A stretch of DNA of 64,000 bases from Omphiscola glabra (taxonomy: Eukaryota; Mollusca; Gastropoda; Lymnaeidae), in assembly GCA_964017045.1 (NCBI GenBank), contig OZ024808.1, forward strand, positions 6,760,284 through 6,824,283, in the 5' to 3' direction. The translations under genes were made by a program, and so were the position numbers. Below the pieces are notes generated by a model. It searched no databases and was not told the DNA's origin. It saw nothing but the letters and a program-made list of their open reading frames with translations. This document shows positions 1 to 12,456 of the stretch, piece by piece (positions within the stretch are counted from its first letter, which is position 1; each line of letters opens with the position of its first letter).

Positions 1-129
1 TGAACAATTCCAATTACTTTTTAGAATTCAATAAATTACCACCACCCACCCCCCACCCCCACCACCCAACCCCACCCCATTTTTTTTGTGTTCTAGTTAA
101 TGTTCATTTCCTATATATACCAACTAGAT
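1..129. other. Intron, C-rich tract, nothing recognised
   Basis: The start of the window is AT-rich with a run of CCACC/CCCCA repeats near 40-80. It is probably intron of the multi-EGF gene, because module 1 begins in phase 1 and needs an upstream exon. Confidence 0.4.
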
Positions 130-550
130 TATTAATTCAAAGACTTTGTCTGCTGTCTACATTTATTTAAAGACTTTGTCTGCTGTCTACATTTATTTAA
201 AGACTTTGTCTGCTGTCTATATTAATTCAAAGACTTTGTCTGCTGTCTATATTAATTTAAAGACTTTGTCTGCTGTCTATATTAATTTAAAGACTTTGTC
301 TTCTGTCTATATTAATTTAAAGACTTTGTCTGCTGTCTATATTCATTTAAAGACTCTGTCTGCTGTCTATATTAATTTAAATACTTGTCTTCTGTCTATA
401 TTAATTTAAAGACTTTGTCTGCTGTCTATATTAATTTAAAGACTTTGTCTGCTGTCTATATTCATTTAAAGACTCTGTCTGCTGTCTATATTAATTTAAA
501 GACTTGTCTTCTGTCTGTATTAATTTAAAGACTTTGTCTTCTGTCTGTAT
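130..550. repeat. Minisatellite, 30-bp unit
   Basis: About 14 head-to-tail copies of a 30-bp unit containing AAAGACTTTGTCTGCTGTCT followed by an ATTAATTT-type tail. The unit is a multiple of three, so an open frame runs through it with no gene meaning. Confidence 0.95.
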
Positions 551-849
551 CATGACATTATATAAATGCATACATTTCTTCTTCTTGTCAATTTTAGTAT
601 TTTTCTATCGTTTTCATCATTTTGGGTATGAGAAAAGAAAAAATATTTATATACATATAAGTATGTCTATTTTCTTCCACCCTAACCCCCGCTATTCTCC
701 CTTTAAAAGTTAAAGATTTTTATTAAAAAAATAAAATATAAAAACATATTAGGCCTATAAAACATTTTTAAATATTATTAAAAAATATATAAAAACAATA
801 AATGTTAAACAATTTAAACACACTTATCAAAAGGACTTTTTAAACTCAA
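551..849. other. AT-rich spacer
   Basis: Low-complexity AT-rich sequence between two arrays. I see no exon, RNA gene or clear element. Confidence 0.5.
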
Positions 850-1229
850 GTACTGAAAGAGCAAATAAGATCATAACTGCTTGGAAGTGTAAGACAGTAC
901 TGAAAGAGCAAATAAGATCATAACTGCTTGGAAGTGTAAGACAGTACTGAAAGAGCAAATAAGATCATAACTGCTTGGAAGTGTAAGACAGCACTGAAAA
1001 AAGCAAATAAGATCATAACTGCTTGTAAGTGTAAGACAGTACTGAAAGAGCAAATAAGATCATAACTGCTTGGAAGTGTAAGACAGTACTGAAAGAGCAA
1101 ATAAGATCATAACTGCTTGGAAGTGTAAGACAGCACTGAAAGAGCAAATAATATCATAACTGCTTGGAAGTGTAAGACAGCACTGAAAGAGCAAATAAGA
1201 TCATAACTGCTTGGAAGTGTAAGACAGTA
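850..1229. repeat. Minisatellite, 47-bp unit
   Basis: About eight copies of a 47-bp unit with GAAAGAGCAAATAAGATCAT and CTGCTTGGAAGTGTAAGACA, with only a few substitutions between copies. Confidence 0.95.
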
Positions 1230-1625
1230 TTTTGAAGTTAAGGGGAAAAAAATAATTAAAATTAAGCGTGTGACCAATAGCATCATCCACTAAGCTGACC
1301 CCCCGACACAAAATCTCTAAACAAGATTCCTCGAAAAATAGTCACAGGGTACTGTCTCGAAAGCAGGGGAACACCTTGGAGACTGCCAGTTTGTACAAAG
1401 TCTTTGGTTTTCAAAGCCAAAATGAGAAATTTTATTACATTTGAATAATATGTTTTTTATATCCATTAAACGGTCAAAGGTTTTTGGATAATGCGATTCA
1501 ACCATAATTAACCTTTGCTGACCTTTACTTTATCCTTAATTTAATTATTGTAGTTGAAACAAAAATACTCTCGAAATGGTTGACGATTTTATTTTTTTAT
1601 GTTTAACCAAAAAAAAACAAAAAAG
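1230..1625. other. Intron upstream of module 1
   Basis: Unique sequence with no recognised element. It ends in an A-rich stretch and the AG acceptor of module 1 rather than a strong polypyrimidine tract. Confidence 0.4.
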
Positions 1626-1724
1626 TTTGTCCAGAGAACTGTCTTCAAGACAAATGCTCCGATGTCACAGGCTATTGCCAGCTTGGATGCAAAGACGGAT
1701 TTTTTGGCCCACTTTGTGATACAG
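1626..1724 (+). CDS. EGF-like module 1 exon (99 bp, P type)
   Basis: Phase 1-1 exon between AG and GTCAAA. Cysteine spacing is 3-4-6-3-8, with a CPENC start and TGYCQLGC in the middle. The TG-x-CQLGC stretch is shared only with module 16, its partner in the block duplication. The donor GTCAAA is weak. Confidence 0.85.
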
Positions 1725-4700
1725 GTCAAATGTGCAGTTCTTTTCCATTTTTTTTTTCAAAGCTATTTTAGCCACATAAAAAATAAATTTTTCAACATCC
1801 ATCTGGATTTGGGGGAAAATGGTTCAAGAATTCCACCACTCTACATTTAAAAGTATATACCGTGGTATGTTAGGGCACTCGTTTGTCGAGGCACCACTGT
1901 ACTAATGATTGCCTCGTATGTTAGGGCACTCGTATGTCGAGGCACCACTGTGCTAATAATTTCCCCGTGTAACCATGATTAGGCTTTGTGATAATGCTGT
2001 ACTCATAAAATGCACCCACCCCATCAGGGGCGTATTTTGATCGAAAGAAACCTTGGGGCAAAATACCTAACTCGTGACAACCCCCCCCCCCACACACACA
2101 CACACAGACACACGCATACCAACTGTTATATTAAGTGGGTAACAAAACATTTTACAAAGTAACCCGTCGGGAGGGTCACGCCTAGACACCAAAACATACG
2201 CCCCTGAACTCTATCAATATTATAATCTAATGAATCACCCAACTTGCCCCACTCTCCTGAACTGTGTGTTTGTGCGTGCGTGTGTGTGTTTGTATTTTAA
2301 GTAGACAGAGGCGTAACTGGGTTTTTGGCGCCCTTGGCTAATTTATTTTTTAAATAATAAAAATTTAAAAATTAGAGATTTAGCAGCGCCCTTTTCAACT
2401 GGCGCAGGCCGGCGCCCTTGGCAACTGCCCCAATGCCAAGCCGTTGTTACGCCTCTGTAATAGAATATCTCTCAAAAGTTGCTTTATTGCATGGATTTCT
2501 GAATGTCTGCAGAGCGTGGCATAGGCTGCACAGATAACGTTTACAATCACACCACTGGCATATGTCTCAATGGATGCATTCCAGGATTCTTCACCGAGTA
2601 CTGCAGAAGTAAGTCTTTCTTAAGAAATGTATTTATCTTTTTTTTATGAGCGCCCGGTCTTTTGGAACTATATATGACACTATGGTGATGAGATCACGTT
2701 GATGGCCTGGTATATTGGAATTAGCTATGACACTATGATGATGAGATCAAACAGATGGTCTGGTATATTGGAATTATCTATGTCACTATGGTGATAAGAT
2801 CACGTTGATTGCCTGGTATATTGGAACTATATTTGTCACTATGGCTTCTAGCTTCTTTTTGCCCCTAGGCTTCTAGCTTCTTTCGGCCCCTAGGCATCTA
2901 GCTTCTTTGGGTCCCTAGGCTTCCAGCTTCTTTGAGCCCTTAGACTTTTATCTTCTTTGAGCCCCTAGGCTTCTAGCTTCTTTTGGCCCCTAGGCATCTA
3001 GCTTCGTTGGGTCCCTAGGCTTCCAGCTTCTTTGGTCCCTTGGCTTTTAGCTTATTTGAGTCCTTAGGCTTCTAGCTTCTTTGGGTTCCTAGGCATCTAG
3101 CTTCTTTGGGTTCCTAGGCTTCCAGCTTCTTTGGGCCCCTTGGCTTCTAGTTTCTTTGAGCCCTTAGACTTTTAACTTCTTTGAGCCCCTAGGCGTCTAG
3201 CTTCTTTGAGCCCTTAGGCTTCTAGCTTCTTTTCTGCCCTTAGGCATCTAGCTTCTGTGGGTCACTAGGCTTCCAGCTTCTTTGGGCCCCTTTGCTTCTA
3301 GTTTCTTTGGGCCCCTTGGCTTCTAGTTTCTTTGGGCCCTTAGGCATTTAGCTTCTTTGAGCCCAAGACCATCTGAAAACAAACATACTCTACAGTTATG
3401 TAGTAGTAACCTTAATAATTTCTGTTTAGGGGTCGCCATAACATGAGGAACTGTATTAGAGGGTCGCGGCATTAGGAAGGTTGAGAACCACTGTCTTAAA
3501 GAAATCGAAAAATTGATCGTCATCATTTTTTATTGTTGGTTTTTTTCGGTTAGCTTTAAACTTGTAATGATGAAGCATAAGAGATCATAACATAAAATAA
3601 ACTAACACTATATTTTTTTTTTTATTTAAGATTTTGCGTTATATGGCCTAGATTATTGAATTTATTATTTTAAGAGTTTTTGAAAATGTAAATGAAGAAA
3701 AAAAAATATTATTGAAAAAGTATGTTCATGAATAAAAGTTTGAAAACTGTTAAAATATTAGTCAATTTTATTTTATTGAGCTGCCAGCCCTGAGCAATTC
3801 AAATATTTTAACAAAGAAAGTCCATGTAATTATTAAACAAAAGTCATATTGTGATTACTATACAAAAGTCATATGTAATTACTATACACAAGTCATATGT
3901 AATTACTATACAAAAGTCATACGTATTCTTAAAATCCTCATTAAATTGACAGTTTATGTCAAACATAGTAAAATACACCCATACCTCGCTTTACGGCCTA
4001 GATACGTTCCGGAAAAGTTGGCCGTAAAGCGAAAAGCCGTATAATGAATCAATAATTTTGATATAAACCCATACAAATTTAATTGGATCTGTTCCAATTT
4101 TTGTTTAAAATAATATAGTCGTTAGTTCATAAATCATTGTATTCTTTTCATTTCCTATACAAATAAAAGTACAAAACATTGTAATAGTAAACAAACACGT
4201 CAACTTACTGAGTCACAGGATATGAATAAGGTGGGATAGCACAGGAAATAAGGCAGACTACTAAAGCAGAGCCGCCTAAGGGGAGAAGCTGAAACTAAAG
4301 AGAGGATATCCATTGGCCGTATAATGAGACATCGTGGGCCGTAAACCGAAAAAGTGCCATAATTTAAAGTTGGCCGTAAAGCGAAATGCCGTATAAAGAG
4401 CGGCCGTATAGCGAGGTACGGGTGTAGTGGGATGAGAACCAACCCTGAAAGAAATGCGCATGCGTAAACTAACCTATTCTAAAACGAGGCTATTTTTAAT
4501 AGCAGGCCAAATCAGCCAAATTTCATTGTGACCCAAATTTTAAAAAAGTTTTCCTTTCTACCCATTTCATTTTATTCAAATAACTTTATTTTTCAATCGA
4601 TTCATTATTTATCTTTTACAATAACCAAATTCGTTTCGTTTGGATCCAGTAATCAAGTCGAGCTTTCTGTATGCCATCTCCCCTCTCTCTCTCCCCCCCC

Positions 4701-7700
4701 CCCCCCCTCCCACACTTGTTTTTTTCAAAGGTTGTCCTCTTACCTGCAACGAACATACGTGTTCTCCGGAGACAGGGCAATGCGATAAAGGATGCACTCC
4801 TGGGTCTTTCGGGTTGAGTTGTGACCTTGGTAAATGAGACTGCAGACGATGTTCAGGAAACAAGAGACTTCAATCTGAACAATATGTTCAGATTGATGAA
4901 CGTTTAGGCTAACTTTCTTTGGTTTTATTTTATAGAAGAAGAAAAAAAATATTTTTTTTTTTTTAATAAGACTTAAATATAAAGTGCTATGATTAAAATG
5001 TATCATTTAAATTAATTTATTTGCATTTTAAATAATTTTACATATGTTATTCTCATTTTTATAAGCCCACCAGCTCGGGGGGGGGGGGGGGGGACAAGGG
5101 AAAAATGATTCCACGGCCTCATAAATATAATCTTATGTACATTATCATTTTTTCCCAATCAGTTTTCATTCTCCTGGTACACAATGTATGTACACATTTT
5201 CAGTTAATTATAACTCAAATGTTTCGGCTGCATTGAGAAGGAGGAATATCTCTGTCGTATATTTTCTCTGTCGTATAATATCTCTGTCGTATAATATCTC
5301 TGTCGTATAATATCTCTGTCGTATAATATCTCTGTCGTATAATATTTCTGCCGTATAATATCTCTGTCGTACATTTTCTCGCTGAATTTTTTTTTGCAGC
5401 GTGTAGTGAAGGATGTGCTGCCGGTGGTGCGTGCAATCGGACCACGGGAAGATGTGACCAGGGCTGTAAACCAATGTACTTTGGTCCAATGTGCCTGGGT
5501 AATGAAACTTTTAATGTTTACTTAGACATTTTTGATTTTTTTTTGTGGAATGATCTGATTTCAATCTACATTGTTTTGTTTTGTTTAACGTCTCCTGACT
5601 TTTACACAGTACCCTCCTGAAATGTTAAATAAATGGTTTCGTTCGTTTTTGTTGTTGCTGGTGGTGGTCATATTTTGGTGGTGCATCCCACATTTCTTTA
5701 GGTCTGCGCTGGGTGGCTTTTTAAAAAAAAAAAACTAAAATTCTTTGAGCCCAAAGGTTATACCTCCTTTGAGCCCTTGGCTTCTAGCTTCTCGGGGCCC
5801 CTAGGCTTCTAGCTTCTTTGGGCCCCTAAGCTTCGAGCTTCTTGGGGTCCCTAAGCTTCGAGCTTCTTGGGGTCCCTAGGCTTCGAGTTTCTTGGGGTCC
5901 CTAGGCTTCGAGCTTCTTTGAGCCCCTAAGCTTCGAGCTTCTTGGGGTCCCTAAGCTTCGAGCTTCTTGGGGTCCGTAGGCTTCGAGCTTCTTTGGGCCC
6001 CTAAGCTTCGAGCTTCTTGGGGTTCCTAAGATTCGAGCTTCTTGGGGTCCTTAAGCTTCGAGCTTCTTTGGGCCCCTAAGCTTCGAGCTTCTTGGGGTTC
6101 CTAAGCTTCGAGCTTCTTGGGGTCCCTAGGCTTCGAGCTTTTTTGGGCCCCTAAGCTTCGAGCTGTTTGGGGTCCCTAAGCTTCGAGCTTCTTGAGGTCC
6201 CTAGGCTTCGAGCTTCTGTGGCCCCTAAGCTTCGAACTTCTTGGGGTCCCTAAGCTTCGAGCTTCTTGGGGTCCCTAGGCTTCGAGCTTCTTTGGGCCCC
6301 TAAGCTTCGAGCTTCTAGGGGTCCCTCAATTTCGAGCTTCTTGAGGCCCCTAGGCTTCTGGCGTATTTGGGCCCCTAGGCTTCGAGCTTCTTGGTGCCCC
6401 TAGGCATCGAGCTTCTTGGGGTCCCTAAGCTTCGAGCTTCTTGGGGTCCCTGGGCTTCGAGCTTCTTGGAGCCCCTAGGCATCGAGCTTCTTGGGGTCCC
6501 TAAGCTTCGAGCTTCTTGGGGTCCCTGGGCTTCGAGCTTCTTGGGGTCCCTAGGGTTCGAGCTTATTTGGGCCCCTAGGCTTCGAGCTTCTTGGGGCCCC
6601 TAGGCTTCGTGCATCTTGGGGTCCCTAAGCTTCGAGCTTCTTGGGGTCCCTAGGCTTCGAGCTTATTTGTGCCCATAGGCTTCGAGCTTATTTTGGCCCC
6701 TAGGTTTCGAGATTCTTGGGGCCCCTAGGCTTCGAGCTTCTTGGGGCCCCTAGGCTTCGAGCTTCTTGGAGCCCCTTTGAAAATATGGAATAGTCGATTA
6801 CACATCATTGCTAGGGCATAGGTAAAGGTTCTATGGGCCCCTTTTCTTGATGGATCCCTAGGCTTCTTCAGTCTAGTCGGCCTTGTGAATAACACAGACC
6901 TGCCCCTATTATCACAACCTGGCTAAGCCACTGGTTGAAATGTGTGATCCATGTTATGGGTAACACGTTAATCGGTTGTCTATAAACAGCTTGCAGTGAT
7001 GGGTGTGCCGGTAACGGAAGTTGTGAAGACACGGGTTTCTGCGTTAGTGGATGCAAACCCAATTTTCATGGTGGACATTGTTTTGGTAAGTATTTGAAAC
7101 TTTTGTTTTATACTGTGACATTACAACTTGTAATGTGTCTCTATCACTGCAACTTGTAATGTTTCTGTATCACTTCAACTTGTTATGTTTCTCTATCACT
7201 TCAACTTGTTATGTTTCTCTACCACTTCAGCTTGTAGTGTTTCTCTATCACTTCAACTTGTAATGTTTCTCTACCACTTCAACTTGTAATGTTTCTCTAC
7301 CACTTCAACTTGTAATGTTTCTCTATCCCTTAAACTTGTTATGTTAATCTATCACTTCAACTTGTAATGTTTCTCTATCACTTCAACTTGTTATGTTTCT
7401 CTATCACTTCAACTTGTTATGTTTCTCTATCACTTCAACTTGTAATGTTTCTCTACCACTTCAACTTGTAATGTTTCTCTATCACTTCAACTTGTTATGT
7501 TTCTCTATCACTTCAACTTGTAATGTTTCTCTATCACTTCAACTTGTAATGTTTCTCTACCACTTCAACTTGTTATGTTTCTCTATCACTTCAGCTTGTA
7601 GCGTTGGCTGTGCCAAAAATGGATCTTGTGATACATTAACTGGGAGCTGTAACCATGGCTGCAAGCCTAATTATTATGGGTCAAAGTGCAACCGTAAGTC

Positions 7701-10700
7701 TACTTGTCTGTACATAGACGATGACATGGTGAACATCCACCCTGCACTCGTTGCTCTCACCCTTGTATGTATATATGTATGTATGTATGGCATCTTTCCG
7801 TCGACGAGAGACGATAGATTTATCTTTTCTGGTTGCAGCTCTTGATGTGGCTGGTGAGAGCAATCCTCGAGTGGCAGTCTCTTTTGCATGTCCCACACGC
7901 GAATGCGGTGGAGCAGTGTTTTCTGGCCTTCCTCTGCTCTGCGCTCTCTTTACAGCTGTTGCCGCCCTGTTTTGCCTTGTTTTGCTCTTCGGCACGTAGT
8001 GATCCTTCCTTCACGAAGTCCCGCCATGTGGATCGAGTCTCCACCAGGTCCTCCCAGTTTGATATGTCGATGTTGACGCCTTCATGTCTCTTCTGCATAT
8101 GTCTATGTATCTGAGACGTGGCCGTCCAACCGAACTTTTCCCTGTCGCCAGCTCGCTGTGTAGAACTGTCCTTGGGTATGCGATCAGGTTGCATTCGCTT
8201 GACGTGCCCAAGCCAGCGGAGGCGTCTTTGGATTAATATGGCCGGCACGCTCTTTTCTTCAGTCTAGCCATGACAGTTGCGGCCTTCCCTGTCCTACCAC
8301 TTATCTCATCCTCCATTGAGAGGGTGCTCGAAATTTTCGATCCCAGATATGTAAGACTGTCAACAGCATCGAGGTCGCAGTCGTCAATGGAGATAGGTGG
8401 GGGAGGGAGTCAGCGTCCTGTGCCATAATGTTGGTTTTCTTTAAGCTAATGGTCACGCCAAACTCTTTGCAGGAAGCAGATAAGCTGGATACAAGGCTCT
8501 GGTTGCCGTCTGCTGTTTGAGATATTAAGACGGCGTCTCACCCTTGTATGCAGAGTAAACAATAATCTTCTTACCTCATCTAAGAAACATTCCTGGAATT
8601 ACTTAACAGAATTTAATAGATTCAAATTTCCAACTAATTTATAAAATATATTGTTTTATTTCTTCTTTTTTTAAAAAAACATTATCAGTTACTCTTCTGT
8701 TTTGAACTTATAATTTAGCCTGCCTGAGTGGATGTGGCCAGGATGGCTCATGTCAGTTTTCCACTGGAACATGCAACAGTGGCTGCAAGCCGGACCACTA
8801 CAGCGCCATGTGTATTCGTAAGTGCTCCTTATTTAACTGCACAGTGGCAAACGTCACTAGCAAATTGAAGACCCAGTGCCAAGTGCTAAAAGTTTTGTCA
8901 ATCTAAACTGTGACCAGTTCAGCCAAGAGTACTGCAGATGTTTGAGTCCCTTAGTTACACAAGACAGCATATGAAAATGATTACATTTTATGGACGTAAA
9001 GAATGTTTGAACTTGATTATCTCAAAATGTGCATTTTGCGACTTGAGTACTTTTAGCACTTAGGTCATCAATTTGAAATTCGAATACAACACAAAGGTCA
9101 TGTGGCTTTTTTATTATGAATTTACTTATGGCATCTTAATCGTAAATCTCCATGGACATTATAGCATTCACCAAAACTGGTCACTGTAGCATTCACCAAA
9201 ACTGGTCACTTTAGCATTCACCAAAACTGGTCACTGTAGCATTCACCAAAACTGGTCACTGTAGCATTCACCAAAACTGGTCAATGTAGCATTCACAAAA
9301 ACTCGTCACTGTAGCATTCACCAAAACTGGTCACTTGCATCAAATCACCTATGAAGTGGCACCCCCATTTTCCGACTATACTGTGATTTGTCACAATATC
9401 CACATATGGTTTGAATGGGCTTGAAGGGGGGACAGTGCCCCCTTGATGCCCAAAGGTCGGTGCAACATTCCAATTTCACTCCATGGATAAGCGGGCCCAC
9501 TGCAAGATGGTCATTTAAAGAAAGAAAAGATGTCGAACGATTTACAAAGACTGCTAGAAAATGTTTCAGAGTAATCGTACTTAGGCAGCAAAGTCACAAT
9601 AGTTGTTGACTGACAGAGTTAATGTACTTAGGCAGCAAAGTCACAATAGTTGTTGACTGTGACAGAGTTAATGTACTTAGGCAGCAAAGTCACAATAGTT
9701 GTTGACTGTGACAGAGTTAATGTACTTAGGCCGCAAAGTCACAATAGATGTTGACTGTGACAGAGTTAATGTACTTAGGCAGTAAGGTCACAGCAGATGT
9801 TGACCGTGACAACAATATCACTCCAATTTGTCAGCAAAGCACAACCTGCATCGTAAACGCTGTCGGAGTCCTAGACGAACCCAGGTGATGTCAGCATCGA
9901 CACCAACAACAAAATCTTTGAAGATTTACGTCCTGTGGTTTCTGCTCCAACCTTCAAGGTGATGCATGATCCATAGTTTATCACAGCGGTATCTGGAAAT
10001 GTGCCCGGCATTCAGAGGATCGACACAACACTTTTTAGTTACAGACCACTAAGAAGAACTAGCTACCTGTTCAGAAGACCATTCAAACATGGCACCTGAA
10101 GGATCACACCGGGAGAATGTCAACCCGCTTCACAAGACTAAAATGGGTTGCCTTTGGAGAATGACAACGGGAACTACCATCGGCGACCGTCTGTCAAACA
10201 GCAGACTGGGTAAGCCGGCGTATCTACTGGATAAGCCGGCGTATGGACTGGGTAAGCCGGCGTATGGACTGGATAAACCGGCGCATGGACTGGATAAGCC
10301 GGCGTATGGTCTGGATAAGCCGGCGTATGGACTGGATAAGCCGGCGTATGGACTGGATAAGCCGGCGTATGGACTGGATAAGCCGGCGTATGGACTGGAT
10401 AAACCGGAGCATGGACTGAATAAACCGGCGCATGGACTGAATAAACCGGCGCATGGACTGGATAAGCCGGCGCATGAACTAAAATAGATAATATGAACAT
10501 GCTTTAACTTAGCGAGATACATGAGGGACTGCGTTCAGGTTCAAGCCATGTGAATTATTAAATTTGTGGTTATAGCCGGCTTTCTAATGTCGGCGGCATC
10601 TACTAAAGTTAAATGACAAAACATGCATTCAAGTAACGCACTATATAAGATTCTCAATCAGTGCTACCCCGACCCCACACCCCGGCTGATGTGTAACAAC

Positions 10701-11084
10701 ATATTTAAATTGAGAAAATATCCTTTTTGAAAAAAATTATTTTAATTTTTAAAAAAATTATGCACCAAAGGCTACTTTCGATATTTGTTAATCTCATTTA
10801 GCGCAGTTATCGGGAATTTTATTTACTGAAATCAGTGCCATCGAATGGCGTGGGTTTGACACTGTTAATGTGTAGACAATCCTGTATTAATAGCGTGTAT
10901 TGTAATGATGTGTATTTAATCGAACATTGTACACAGCTTGCAGCATTGGCTGTGCAGGGGATGGCTCATGTGACCCGTTAACCGGAAGGTGCACCCACGG
11001 TTGTCACCCCAAGTATCTTGGCCCAAGCTGCAAAGGTCAATTTAAAGTCTTATATGTTTTGGTTTTCGAATCCTGCTCTGGTGA

Positions 11085-11115
<31 letters not shown>

Positions 11116-12412
11116 CTCCAGCGAATTGTGTATAATTAACATTATGCATAATCTTTGTAGGCTGCTCAGTGAATTTGATTATGGACAAAAATATGGTATC
11201 CTCTAACCAAGTAGTGCATTCTAATTATTATAATGGACTACGATTAGTCGATTGTTTTGTCACGTGATACGTGTAAAAACAAGTAATACTTCCGGTAGGC
11301 TGTCTGCAACACACTAGTAGCTCACAAATTTTTCTTCAAACAACTTTCTTCCTTTAATCATGACTGATTTATAATTATTGTCACATTTAATGAATGTCAT
11401 TTAAAGAAACGCGTGTATTCAAGAATATTTTGAAAAGTAAAATTTTAATTAACACTGGGGAAGCGCTGATGGAGACAAACATTTTGCTTTAGAATTAATG
11501 ATAATGGCAATGGCTGACCAGCTGTTTATCTGTTGTTATGTGTTGTTATGTGTAGCAGAAAACCTACTAATGGCTGGTACGTATCACGTGACAAAACAAG
11601 GAAGTGACTAATCGTAGTCCATTAGCTTCCTCGAACACCGTATCGACACCGGTCGAAACAATAATTTTTAGTGACGTCATTGCTGCCTAGTTCAAAGTGC
11701 ACGAGTCACAGCGTGCTTTACGCCATCCTGTGTAAAAAGTGCGTAAAGTATACGTAAAGTATACGTAGGAGAGACAGGTCGTCGCCTTGGAGATCGGTTT
11801 AGAGAGCACCTCTATAACATAAATAAACAGGCTCTCTGTCCGGTCCCCAAACATTTCAATAGCACCAACCATGATGGCATTTTAGACATCGCAGTTACTG
11901 GTACACTGTATACAAGTAATACACAGGATAGGATCTATATGGAGAATAAATTAATAACACGATTTGGTACGTTGACTCCATACGGGATAAACCAAATCCA
12001 CAATTTTACGTAACTGCCATGTCTTTTTCCTGATTTGGCTTTTACATTTTTCTTCAAGTTACTTCCTTTCCATTCTTCTTTACTTTGTTTCTGTCTGGTT
12101 TTTTCGTCCACTCTTATTTTATCTCTCATTTTTTTAGGAAGGATACTTATATATAATGTAAATTTGATTAATACTTATTTATATGTCTTGTTGTACTGAT
12201 GAAGGCAAGTGCCGAAACGTTCACTTACGTGTAATGTACAATTATTATTAAAGCTTAATATATATTTTTATATTGACACAGATTGTTCGTGTCTGTTTAA
12301 TCTATTGATAGTTATGATAATTTTTATACAGTTCAGAGAAGCTCTTTCCACTCCTTAACTAAATATACAACACTGAACTTAGGATGTGTTTGTTATTTTG
12401 ATTGATGTAAAC

Positions 12413-12456
<44 letters not shown>

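Noticed and set aside
7393..7845. 150-codon frame that includes module 6
   Set aside because: Its first half is the intronic 26-bp array. Only 7595-7693 is exon, by splice signals and module length.
10089..10487. Frame with GLDKPAY repeats, possible secreted repeat protein
   Set aside because: The repeat lies in an intron between modules 7 and 8; several frames on both strands are open because of the 21-bp period, and no signal peptide is seen.
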